The notes under the pieces are model-generated. The model had not been told where the DNA came from and made no database searches. It saw nothing but the letters and a program-made list of their open reading frames with translations. The position numbers and the translations under genes were made by a program. Positions 12,563 to 23,600 of a DNA stretch of 64,000 nucleotides are shown piece after piece (position 1 is the stretch's first letter; each line of letters starts with the position of its first letter). Origin of the DNA: Chlamydomonas sphaeroides (Eukaryota; Chlorophyta; Chlorophyceae; Chlamydomonadales; Chlamydomonadaceae); assembly GCA_001662425.1 (NCBI GenBank), contig BDDC01000106.1:1-64000 (forward strand). Direction: 5' to 3'.

Positions 12563-13609
12563 TCACAGCCGCCGCCGGCGCCCGGCGCTGAGGCTCAGGG
12601 TGGTGGTTGTGGTGGTCGTGACGGTGGCGCGCACCCGCCTTGGGCAGCCGCTGCAGCCGCCACCCGCCACCGCCACCACCCCCGGAGCAGGCGCTCCGGG
12701 CGCCGACGCCGCCGGCACCGGCGCCGGCGCGGCCGTAGCTGTGGGCGCGGACGTCGTTACGGCGGCAGCGCGGGCGGCAGCGGCGGCTAGCTGGGGGCTG
12801 GACGGGGGCGCAACCTGCGGCGGGGCCGAGACCGGCACGGCGGCGAGGGTCGCGGCGCCCGGGGCTGGGCTGGTCGCCGCCGCCGGGGGGCTGCCGGTCC
12901 CGGTCCTGGGCACGGGCACGGGCGAAAGTCCTGGCGTGGAGGGCGGCGCTGCCGCGTCCCCGGGCGGCGGCACCAGCGCGGGCGGCGCCTCGCCCACGAT
13001 GGACTTGGGTGCGTCGGGGCCGGCGGGTCGGGTGGAGGGGTCCTGCGGGGTCCGGGCGCACGGCGGGGAGCAGCCGTGTGGGTTGCGCTAGGTCGCGCCG
13101 GCCACGGGGTCCACAGCACGACGTCGCGAGCCTCCTCCCTAGGGGCCGACTCTGTGCTCCAGCACACGGGCCAGCCGTTGCTCTGCGAGTCGCGCTGCGG
13201 GTGCTGGGGCGCCCGTCCAACCTGGCCGCGGCGCCAGTCCCAGTCGCGGCCCATGGACGGCCTCACTCACCCGCTGCGCCTCGCCGGGCAGCGGCGCCGA
13301 CAGCGTCGCGGCGGGGGGGATCTGCGGGGTCGGGGCCGGGGTTGGGGCAGGCAGCGTGGCGTGGCGGACGCGGCGCGACGCAACGACGTGCCCGCCAGCC
13401 GACGAGCAGGCGCCGTGCCGGCGGCGGCACGAGGTGCGGCAGCGGACCTCGGAGGCGGACTGCCGCAGCGCCCGGCGGCCACGCAGCGACGGGCCGGCGG
13501 TGCCGCCGGCCGCCGACGCCGTGGTGGCGGCTGACGTCAGCGCAAGCGCCAGGGTGAGCGCCGCCGCCCAAGCCGGGCTGGCGCGATGATGCGCCCGTGT
13601 TTCGGCCAT
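12563..13609 (-). CDS. secreted Ala/Pro/Val-rich low-complexity protein, minus-strand member of a divergent pair
   Basis: Two exons, 13609-13271 and 13042-12563 on the minus strand, join in phase 0 to give about 272 residues. The N terminus looks like a signal peptide: MAETRAHHRASPAW, then an Ala/Leu/Thr-rich core ending ASA-A. A Cys-containing basic segment follows (RCRTSCRRRHGACS), then a long Pro/Ala/Thr/Val stretch. The C terminus reads GCSGCP...ATVTTTTTTTLSLSAG. The neighbour transcribed the other way from 13933 has the same plan and the matching ending GCGGCGG...SATVSTSSTTSLSLN, so I treat them as paralogues. No known domain is recognised. A wall, matrix or vacuolar role would fit a secreted low-complexity protein but is not shown. 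Start choice: the first ATG that gives the signal peptide. Confidence 0.6.
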
Positions 13610-13932
13610 GGCCTCTGTGCCTGGAGGAGCGGCGCGGCCCGCTTGCTGCTAGGCTGGCGGGTGTTAGTTGGCAGGAGACCCTCGGGTCGAGTCAAAGATT
13701 GGTCAACGCGACGGAGCAGCGCTTGTGCGGGGCTACGTGCTTGCGCAGTGTCCTGGTGGAGGCCTCGCTCGCTAGCGACGGCCAATGGGCTGCGGTTCTC
13801 GGCCGAGGGTCGAGCAATGGGCCAGCGCTTTGGCCCGAGGAAGCCCCTGTGAGCAAAATCGCGATGGCCTCCAATGCCCGCGATACTCCTGACGCCGGGG
13901 TCGCGATGCGCCGCACTCATTCCATTGCCGCG
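13610..13932. promoter_or_regulatory. shared divergent promoter region
   Basis: About 320 bases separate the start codons of the two divergent secreted-protein genes, so both promoters must lie here or overlap the 5' exons. No TATA box or named element was identified. Confidence 0.45.
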
Positions 13933-14981
13933 ATGCGCCGGCCCAGTCGGCGCCCCGGCGCCGCGGCCGCGGCGCTGGCGCTGGCTCTGCTCGCGGCCTG
14001 CTCCTCGCCGCCCACCGCTGTCGCGAGCCGCCTGCTGCAAGGTACGAGGAGCCCGGGCCAGCGCTCGCCCTGCCTTCGCTCTAACGCCGCACGCCCGTTG
14101 CACTCACGGCGATTTGCTTGCGTGCGTGCGTTACAGCGACACGCCCCGCTCGCACCCTCGTCGCCCTCCGGCAGGCGGTCGTCAGCTGACAACGCTCAAG
14201 GGCCACGCCTTGGCAAGCTCCTCGGCGTACGCCTCCGCCTCCGCCGGTGCCACCGCCGGCGCCGTCGTCTACGTCCCCGTGGCCGCGCCCGTCTACGTCC
14301 CGGTAGCCGTGCCCGTGGTCGTGGCGCCGCCGCCCGTCGCCGTGCTGCCCTTGGTCGCGCCGGCGCCGGCGGCGGTGCTCGTCCCCGTGGCGGCAACCGC
14401 CGGCGCAGGCGCGGTGGCGGGAGTGCGGCCCGCGCCCGTGCTGGCACCGGTGGCCGTGCCTGCGCCCCTGGGTGCGTTTGGGCCGCTCCGCTAGATAGCT
14501 CCTGGCCGTGCGGCGTGCGGCTGGTAAGGAGGTGGCGTTGCTCTGGATTTGGCGCACGTGTAGCGCTGCCGGCCTGACCGCCCCTTGCTACAGTCGTGGC
14601 CGACACCACACGGCACCTGCCGCAGCCCGCTGCTGGTCACAACACGCCCACCCGTTGCCCATGCCAGGTACCGCCGTCGCGCGCGCCGGGACTGGGGCCG
14701 CGCTTGGCGCCGGCTCCGGCGCGGCTACCGGCGGCGGCGCTATAGCGGGAGCTGGCGCGGGCTCGGGAGCCGGAGCCGCGCGGCCCGCCGGCGTGCCGGG
14801 CGCCGCCCCGGGCGCCACCCTGGGCGCCGCTTCAGGCGCGGTCGCGGGTGCTGGCGCGGGCGCCGGGGCCGGAAGTGGCAGCGGCTGCGGTGGCTGTGGC
14901 GGCGGCGGCGGCGGCGGCCCTGTGAGCGCCACCGTAAGCACCAGCAGCACTACAAGCCTGTCGCTGAACGGCGGCGGGTGA
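13933..14981 (+). CDS. secreted Ala/Gly/Val-rich low-complexity protein, plus-strand member of a divergent pair
   Basis: Three exons in phase: 13933-14041, 14175-14471 and 14668-14981, about 239 residues, ending in TGA. Upstream in-frame ATGs at 13906 and 13864 are possible, but 13933 puts a compact signal peptide first (MRRPSRRPG then an Ala/Leu core ending in a Cys/Ser/Pro segment and AVAS). The mature part is built from repeating VPVA(A/V)P, Ala/Pro/Val and then Gly/Ala runs. It ends with the CGGC motif and the Thr/Ser tract SATVSTSSTTSLSLN shared with its divergent neighbour. An acceptor at 14593 was considered for exon 3, but it breaks the frame, while 14667 keeps it. The function is unknown; it may be a structural extracellular protein. 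Confidence 0.6.
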
Positions 14982-17089
14982 CTGCCGTAGCGATGGATGG
15001 GCTAGGCGGCGGTATGCTGCTATGGTGGCGCAGCGCATGCCTGTCTGGTCTGCGGCCTCTAAGCTGTGCATGTCTTCGTGCAGTTGGTTTCAAGTTGAGC
15101 AAGACCTTGATGCAAGAAAAGCGAAGCCAGGAGACGATCGAGTTACAATCTGAACCTGCGTAGCACGTAACATCGATGTGTGGGCGGTGCTCAGGTGTGG
15201 CTGGGGAGGCGCAGTAGGCTGTGGGACCGCCTGAGCTACGCCCGTCTGTGGTTTCGCCCCCCGATGGACATGTTCCCCATGTGTGGTGTATTGAATTGTT
15301 GGGTAGTGCGACGAGGACGGAAGCGCCTTGGCAGCATGTAGGCAGCAGCGGGAGCGCACACCACACGCAACGGCGCAGGGGGGAATGCCATACGGTACGT
15401 CGCCCCTGTCTTGCGGGCCGTGCAATGAGATGCAGGCTCACCCAGGAAGAAATATGCTTGTAACATGGATCCAGCACAAAACTGAACGGGCCGCACGGCC
15501 CGCACAATGCGTGTCCTATCTATCTGCTCAATCGTGTCGTAGTCGAGCTGTGTTGCAGCAAGGGCTATTGCAAAGCGGCCCAACACGCTGCCCGGCGCCC
15601 GGGCGAGTTTTCCTGAACAGTGAGGCGTGCTAGAGGCGCGTGATCGAGGATTGGCGACTGTCAGTGCAGCTCGTCTGCGAGTATGTCGTCGGCCCGTTCT
15701 CCATACGGGCCTGCGCGGATGGCGCCGGCGTGGCCGCTGCCGACGTTCAAGTGCGTGTGGCCCAGGAGGGTGGAGCCCAGTCCTGTCCGGCCTCCGCTCG
15801 CCAGCAATGGTGCGGGCATGTCTAGCAACTCCCAACGCTTTGCACGGGCACGGCGGGGCAGCGGCCATCGGTTGCATAGCATGCGTATCATGCTCACTGG
15901 CGTAGCGTGCAACCGCTTGAAGCCACTGGACGTCCTTGGATCTGATAGCCATGCTCTGGATTGCGCCGCAGGACGCCGCATCTTGGGCGCCGCCGAACGG
16001 GCCCCAGCGGTGCTCTGCGGGGCAGCGCGCGGCGGGGCCCAGCAGGGCCCAGCAACCCGGACCTGACAGGACCCGAACTTGTGCCTTTCCGGATTGAAGC
16101 GAGCAACGCTGCACTATTCAACGCGATTCCTACTGCACCACCTTCCTGTTAGCGCCACTGCACACGGACAAAGGAGCTCTGCTGTCTGCACCTCGACGCC
16201 TCGTCACCGAAGCACCCTACCTTTGTTACTCTAATTCCCCGGGGCTGCCCCTCGTTATCAAGGCGACGCCTCGGCCCTCTTTCATGTTTTTTTATTCGTC
16301 GTACAAGGGCCCACCCGCCTGGCCCGAGGGACGACGTGCGCTCGGCCCTTGCCCCAACCCCACCCCTCGCCCTTACTCCGTCCCTCCTGCTCAGCCCAAG
16401 CTTCTTCCTTGTGAAGCTCAGTGACGACAAGGAGCGGACCAGAATTTGGACGGAGCGCAGTGAAACTCGGGTGCTGAGCAACCACGAGCGCTGGTAAGCG
16501 CAGCCCACGTTGCAGCACTCCTATTGGGGGGGAGGCGAGAGCACGTGAGGAATCAGCCATGGGTCACCGCTGGAGTCAGCCACCACCCGCAGATTGCCCC
16601 TCTCATACCTATTACGTCGGAGAGTCAGGTGCATCCCCATACATTTTTACCCCACGAAATGCCACCACCGCGGTGCCCACTACGCCACAAGCACAACACG
16701 GGGTGCTGGAACTCTCGACGAAAGGGGCATGCGTGTGAGGAAGGGGATTGATGCAGGGCGTGTCGCGGCCGGCGCGCCGGTTTTCTTGGTCGCGTGAGCG
16801 CCCGATCTTGTGCTGCCTTCGCGTATTATACTTTCGCGTTCTTTCGCGCGCCGTGTGCAAATTTGGCTTGGCCGTGGAGCGCGGGCCCGTGCTCGTCGTA
16901 CGCAGGTCGCCGTTGACCGTGTGCCGTGCACCGCTGTTGACGGATAGCCAATTACTCCTGTACTTGATTTGTGATATGTGGAAGCTCGTGCAGTGAACTT
17001 TGCGGCAAAGCGACAACAAGGAAGAGAACTTCGAGCTCCTCTAATCCTACCCGAGCTTCCGGTCCTTTACATATTGAACGCTGCTGAAT
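14982..17089. other. intergenic stretch, with a TGTAA signal at 15459-15463
   Basis: The first ~480 bases are probably the 3' UTR of the plus-strand secreted protein, since TGTAA occurs at 15459-15463. The rest has scattered open frames on both strands without domains, repeats or splice-consistent coding. The last few hundred bases should hold the promoter and 5' UTR of the LITAF gene. Confidence 0.4.
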
Positions 17090-18366
17090 ATGGCTGACAG
17101 TGACAAGGGCGCGCCGGCGCCGGCGGTAGCTCAGGCGCCAGTTCAGGGTCAGGCAGTGTACCCGCCAGGTGCATATCCGCCCGGACAAGTGGTCGCTATG
17201 CAGCCAGTAAGTTCAGAGCATATCAAGCGATGTCGCTGGTTGTGTCCGTGCATCCATCGCGCGTCATTATAAGTGCGAGAAAAGGCACGCTGCTCGGGGA
17301 TATGGCCAGCGCAGTGGCGTGGGAGGTCACAGTCCTCGGCGAGCTCGCTGCAGCACAACCCTGGAACGAGCTTCACACTTTCGTGCCAAGGCCAATACGA
17401 ACTCGCCTCTAGGGCGTACAGCCCCACCCTGCAAGCCACCTGCTGCTCCACCTCTCACCTCCACACACGGCTCCGGCCCAACGAAACCCGCTCTACCCCA
17501 ACCCACCCTCGCAGATGCCCACCGCCTACGTGGTCGCGCAGCCGCAGCAGCAAATGATTGTTGTGGCCCACAACCCCAACGCGCTGCCAACCTACTGGCC
17601 GTCGCACCCAGTGGAGGTTGTCTGCCCTACCTGCCAAGTGCCCGTTGTGACTCGCACGGACAAGGTCATCGGCCTCGGCACGTGGTGCGTGCGTGCGGTG
17701 GGGCCACTGGGGCGGGGGCCTGGGCCGCGGACAGGGCAGCGGGCTGCAAGGAGGGCCGTTGTTTGCCTGCCCAAACGCATGTATGCCGGAGGAGCCGGGC
17801 ATGCCTGGGCGCGATGGCCGGGTTACACCGCGCACGAGCTTAGCCCACGGCAGCCTGGCCCTCAGCACGGCGTGGTGTGCCTGTGGTGACAGCTGTCATG
17901 TACGGCAGTGTGCGGCATTGTGCAGTTCGAGCCGCCTGTCCGACTGCCCGCCCGCGACCTCCTTCCAACTTCTATGCTCCCAGGGCCATTGCCGGCGGCG
18001 TGGCCTTCGCCGGCTGCATTGCGGGCTGCTGTCTCATTCCCTTCTGCATTGACCCATGCAAGGGTGAGCTGGACAGCGGCCACCAGGCCAGTCGAGGGCT
18101 TACTGCCGTCTACGGTCTGCCACAGCTTAAAGCCTGCCGCTTGCGAGGGCACATGACGCGAAGACTGCGGCTGTGGCACATGGCAAACATCCAAGCGAGC
18201 ACGATAGGCTTGGCGTGGCGTGGGCGCCGAGGACCTCTGTCCCATCCCTGCCGCTGGCGAGCGCACATGCTAGCACCCTTACCTTACCGCCCTACCTGCA
18301 CTCGCAGACACGAACCACAGCTGCAGTAAGTGCAACCGCTTCTTGGGCCAGGCCAAAATCATCTGA
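17090..18366 (+). CDS. LITAF-domain (SIMPLE-like) membrane-associated protein 1
   Basis: Four exons in phase: 17090-17206, 17515-17684, 17984-18063 and 18308-18366, 141 residues. The N terminus is Pro-rich with YPPGAYPPG motifs. The C-terminal LITAF domain is complete: a CPTC zinc knuckle (residues 76 and 79), GLGTW, a short hydrophobic segment with CCLIPFC, then HSCSKC (Cys 128 and 131) and FLGQAKII at the end. In animals LITAF proteins are monotopic membrane proteins of late endosomes. The two CxxC knuckles form one zinc site and the hydrophobic centre dips into the membrane, while the Pro-rich tail recruits WW-domain ligases. The same placement is inferred here. A paralogue on the other strand ends at 47456 and shares exon lengths of 80 and 59 bases for the last two exons. 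TGTAA at 19424-19428 may be its polyadenylation signal. Confidence 0.88.
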
Positions 18367-20663
18367 GGGGGCCCGGCGGGACGGCACCCCGCCCTGCGGG
18401 GTGGCCACGACTGCCCATGCTTGTGGTCGGATTTCGGCTGCGTCGGCTGCGGTGCAGAAGGGCGGCGGCCGCTCCTGCCTGGCTGGCGGCGGCGTGGTCC
18501 GGCGCGCGCGTCCAGGTGCCAGGCGGGCAGGTTCGCGGCTCCGCCAAAGGCGGAAGGACGCGGCTGCTTGCTGCAAGACACGGTGCTGCCCGCGTTTGGT
18601 GGCCGCCGGCTTCGCGAAGCCAAACATGGAGCGGCTCTGCGCAGTGACGGGCTAGCCGTGTCGCTAGCAAACGAGCGCCGGCGGATGACAGTGCTCTTTG
18701 CATTGCATGCAGAGCGGGCGGGGGGCAGGTTGAGATGTGAATGCATTGAGTTGTCTACTACCGATACTCCGTAGTCAATTAGCATTGTTGGGCGGGAGGA
18801 CATGCAGGAGGCGCGAACGGGCAGGCGCTGTCCACAGCAGAGTCCTGGTGGACAGCCGCGCGTGTTGGCTGCTAGATGGGTTGGGAGCGAGGTCGTTGCT
18901 CCCCTCGCTCCGTACTTGGCGTTCCGCGGGGGAGTTGTACGGTTGTACGGCTGCATGACCCTCGGACTGGCCGACCATGGCCCTACCTTTGTTGGACCTT
19001 GGACATTGGGGCTCTCATGGCTCGCGTGGAGGTAGCGCACGTGCGGTGGCGAGCATGCCAGAGGCACCCAGCTATGCGTGCCATGCGTTGCGATTCCACT
19101 CTTGCATTTGTGGGAGGTGGCGTTATGTAGATAGACGATAGACCCCTGGCAGGATGGGGGACGCGAATGCTGGCAGTCTTGCTGGCATGCGCTGTGGTCT
19201 GCTGCACAATGAGGGACGGCTGCGGGCGCCCCCGAGCATTCGGCACTCACGCGTGCACGGCACCGGGCCGCTCCCCACGTGCACGGCGCACGTATGATGT
19301 GCCTGGTGTCTAGTATTCTGCGGATTGATAGATGCAGCAGGACGAAGGATGGGGTCGTAACTTCGCCGCCTGCCCCGCCCAATCTCATCCAAGGGGCCTT
19401 TGGACGGTTCGGAGTCGCCGGTTTGTAAGTAATAGACCAAGGCAACAAGCATGGCTTTTATCATCAATTCGAAAGTGTTAGAATCCGCATAGCCCAAAGG
19501 CGCCTGTCCAGGACCCGAGCATAGACCTGCGCATGGCGACATTCTCACCATGGCCACTTTAGGGCGCGGGCGAGTCGACGAAGCTTGCTGCAACGGCAGG
19601 AACAGCAGTGGCCTCGGCGGCCGCCACGGTGGGGGCCGGCTGCGTGCGGGACTGCGGGCTGGGCACGGTGGGAGCCTAAGCAAGCATCGGATGCGTGCCG
19701 TATGGGGGCTCGGCGCTGGGCTGCCGTGCCCTTGCCGGGCAGCCCTAGGGGGCCGCCGCCCGTCCACCGGGCAGGGCGGCTTAGCGGGGATTGAAACCCC
19801 TGCCCCTGCCAGGATGGCGCCGGCGCGCTTGCGTTGCCGACCGGTCCGGCAAGTTACATTGCACGCCGGCCATCCGTTCCCACGCCAGCACCGCGGCCTT
19901 CCTGTGCCAAACACCTGAAGCCAGCACCGCGCTCACCTCGTCCACCCGAGCCAGTGCGTCGCGTTGTCGCCACCTAGCGCACCCGTCGGCCCGCTGGCCT
20001 CCGTAGCCGTGGTCCGTTTCTGGCCTGAGCTCGCCGCAGCTAGCGTCACTCGGACACCACTTCGCGCCACGCTCCCGTCACAGTCCTCGTACTCCAGCCA
20101 CTCGCGCGCCGTGATGTTGCGGTCTCTGGCGATTGAAGCCAGGATAATGCAGTTGATTGGCACCATCGTTGCCTGCTATCGTTGCTCGCCGATCGTCCCG
20201 TATCGCCCGACCACGACCTTCTCGTAGCTTGACGCCGCACGAAACCCACCTCCAGCAGCGCCACGCTCACAGGTTGTGCCGCTGCCCCTCATCGCCTTGA
20301 CACGATAATGCACCGCGCCACTGGCCGCCGCAGCCACGGCCTGGCCGCGCGCCTCGCCCGCTGCTACTCGCAAGCGCTGCGTTGTGCCCCTCCCCCGAAA
20401 CCCGCATGTGACTCCCATGCCCCCAGCCCCCAGCCTCCAGCCTCCAGCTGCTGTATCCAAGGTTAGAAACTCGACCAGCGCGCACACCAGCTGTTCCATC
20501 ACGCGCATTCGCCCCCAGGCCCGAGCCCCATGCCATGTACGGAGCTCGCTTCCCAGACCCCTGGCGCCCTGACGCCACCATCGCAGCCGCTGCGCCGCGC
20601 CAGGACAGGCGGCGGCTGCATTAGCGCGGGAGTGCCCGGACCCTCCCCAGCACGCCTCACGCC
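18367..20663. other. convergent intergenic region between the LITAF and TUTase genes
   Basis: It should hold the 3' UTRs of both genes. TGTAA is present on the plus strand at 19424-19428 and, as TTACA, on the minus strand at 19854-19858, about 806 bases after the TUTase stop. A long minus-strand open frame (18279-19448) has no recognisable protein character. No other gene is supported. Confidence 0.45.
19854..19858 (-). terminator. TGTAA polyadenylation signal (minus strand)
   Basis: TTACA on the plus strand reads TGTAA on the minus strand, downstream of the TUTase stop at 20664. The distance is long but usual for algal 3' UTRs. Confidence 0.4.
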
Positions 20664-23600
20664 TCACGCGCCCGCGGCCGTGGCCTCGACAGCGGCAGGC
20701 GCGCCAGCGGCCGCGGCCTTGCCGCCGCCGCCCGAGCTCGTGCCCGGGCTCCCGCCGCCGCCGCCGCTGGCGGTGACGACGGCTGAGACCGTAGCATCGG
20801 CGGCGCCGTCACCCTGTTGCGCCTCCGCCAGCGGCCCCTGCTGCACGGCCTTGCTGGTAGGGCTGTCTCCCGGCTTGGCGCTGCCGCTGGCTACTGCTGC
20901 TGCCGGTGGGACCGGCAGCGTCACTGGCGTCTCCGAGGCGTCGCCGTCATCGCTGAGCTCCTGCCCGTCCTCGCCGCCGCAGCCGTCGCTGAGCGCGTCG
21001 CAGAACGCATCCGCGTCCGCGTCCCCGCCCTCGCCGTCCCCGCCCTCGGCCTCGCCGCCCTCAGCAGGCGCGCCGCCAGCCGACGCGGCGGCTGCTGCCG
21101 CGGCGGCTGCCGCCGCTCTCTCCTTCTTGTCCTTGCTGGCCTTACGGCGGCTGCTGAGGGCGGCGACCACGGCGGCCTCCTCCTCGGGCGAGAGCGCCGC
21201 GAGCAGCTCCGGCAGCGGGTCCGGGTTAGTGGCGAGGATGCGGGCGGCGCGCTCAAACTCGCGCCGCAGGACCTGCAGGGGCAGGCCATGGTACCGTGGG
21301 TGGGCGGTGAGGCACGACATCCGCATGGCTACCGACCTGCTCGGGCACAGCGCGAACTCCTCGGTCACCGGGAGGGAGGCGGAGGTTTTTCCATATCTAG
21401 CAGCCAACATGGTACATGTAAGGGACTGCAGCACGCCGTTATTGGCGCTCCCGTCACCGAGGACCGTCCCTTTGCCGCAACCAGCCACCCTTATGGATCG
21501 CCCTTGCCCCGGTCGCACGAACACCTTGCCGCGCGCAGCCCCTGCCGCACCTGCACCGCTGCCTTGTCGATGGTGCGGCCAAGGTCGTGGGAGAGCTCAA
21601 AGGGGTCCTCGATGCACATCAGGTGCCGCTCGTTGCCCTGGGGGAAGGGCGCGGGGAGGGGCAGGGGCGGCGGTTAAGGCGCAGCGGCGAGCACAGCGCA
21701 TCGATCCGGGGCTGCCGCACGTCGATCGGGGATGTTGGCGGCAGGCAGGCAGCCGCCTCCAGCCGCAAGACCAGAGGCCACGCCATCGCACGGCGACGGG
21801 CCCTGCCTGGGCCCACTCGCAGCTCAGCTGTGCCCCGTTGCTGCGTGGCGAGCCCGCACCTGGCGCTTGGTCCAGTCCTTGGCCGCCTTGGTGGTGGTGC
21901 CGCCGGTGCGCACGCACACCACGGAGCCGTTGTAGTCGTGGCGCCAGGCCCAGTGGTCGAAAAAGGCCACCAGCTGGGGTTCAAAAGGGCCATGCAAGAG
22001 CGCGGGGGTTGACCGCGTTGGGCACGCGCTGGTGCCACGCCTGGCATCATGGCAGCAAGCCTGGGCCGCCCGGCCACTCTCGCACGCCCGCTGCCATCCA
22101 ATAGCTCCGCCGTAGATAGGACCAGCTCTGCCACGACTAGGGAGCCCGTTGTGCACGTGTCCCAGCCCGGCCCGGCCCCTCCGCCACGCACCAGCTCCGC
22201 CACGGTCTCCTTGTTGGCACCGCCAAAGGCCGCCAGGTCCTCGCCCTCGGCCCGGTACGCCACGGCCCAAGGCCCCACGGCCGCGGTCACGCTGGGCGGC
22301 TCCAGCTGCTGCAGCACCGGCACCACGGGCGGGCTGCGCTGCTGCAGCAGCCAGGTGGCCAGCAGCACGTAGGCGTACGAGGAGAGCGAGCCGCTGAGGA
22401 GGGCGGAAGAGGAGAGCGGCAGGGGCAGGCGGGACGAGGACCGAGGGCAGAGGGCGAGTAAGGCAGCAGTAGCGAGCGGGCGCGTGACGGGGACGACAGG
22501 CACAAGTGCTCGGCGAAATCCGCTGCTGCCCTCCTTGGCCTCACATCCCTCCCCAGCGCCCCCACACTTCCAGCGGCCTCCGTCACAGACCACCACGACC
22601 ACCATGCCGCCATGCCCCCAGCCCAGAAAGCACGGCCAAGCCCCGGCCCCCCTGCGCTGCCGCACCGGTGCGCGTCATTGACGCCGCGCGTGCGCGCCCA
22701 GTGCTTAATGAGGCGCGCCAGCGTGGGCAGGCGCGGGTCCATGCCCGCGTAGGCCTTGAGCAGCGCCGTGTTGTGTATCCCCAGCAGGTGGTTGACGGTG
22801 ATGTTGACGCGCGTCTTGGGGCACACGGGGGTGGTCAACGAGGAAACATTTCAGTAAAAGTGGTGCTCCGTGCTGGGAACAATCGTCCGACCGTTTGCCG
22901 CGGGGGCCGTGGGAGCCGTCGCGGGGGCCGTGGTACTAATGGGACGCGATGCAGGGTGGGCGGGCGGGCTTGAGCTCGCGCTGGCTGGGGCGCCCCCGTT
23001 CACGGCTGCTGCTGCCGCCGCCAGCCCGCATGGCCCCCGCGGGCGCCGCCCCTCTCCCACCACCATGACCACCACCACCACCACCACCACCACCACCACC
23101 ACCACCACCACCACCCGGGCGCACCTGTGTGGCTCGCACCGTCAGCCGCACCATGGGCGTCCGCGCCTTGGGCAGCGCAGTCACAGACTCCATGGGCCCC
23201 GGCGGCGACGGCTCCGCCGCCTCCTGCCCCGGCCCCGCCCCCGCAGCTTCCCCGCTGGCCACCGCGCTCTCGCCCTCCGACACCGCCGCCGCGGGCTTCG
23301 CCGCCGCGGCCTCCTCCGCCACGACGGCCTCCTCAGCGCCGCCTTCTGCTTCCTTCGGGCTGCCAGTGCCCTCAGCGCCCTCAGGCGCCGCGTCCGCGTC
23401 GGCGTCCGCTGCTGCCGACTTGGTGCCCGGCTGCGCGGCGGGCGGGCCGCCCGCCAGCTCGCCCAGCTCCGCCACCACGGCGGCCTTGACGGCGTGGTCG
23501 TCCCACGCGCTGTCCGGCACCTCCAGCGTGACATCGATGTCGTTGCTGCCTGCCAGGCCCAGGCCGCTGGCGGCGGAGCCTGGGGTTGGGCCGGCGAGGA

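Noticed and set aside
14594..14667. Acceptor at 14593 for exon 3 of the plus-strand secreted protein
   Set aside because: It leads into a different frame that cannot reach the conserved C terminus; the acceptor at 14667 keeps phase.
18279..19448. 389-codon minus-strand open frame
   Set aside because: It overlaps the last LITAF exon in antisense and shows no domain, repeat or splice logic; long open frames are expected by chance at this GC content.
21525..21550. A longer exon 8 of the TUTase, ending at 21525
   Set aside because: It also keeps an open frame with an acceptor at 21336, but it inserts about 30 residues into a conserved helix; ending at 21551 restores the family's DLGR...VLRREFERA spacing.
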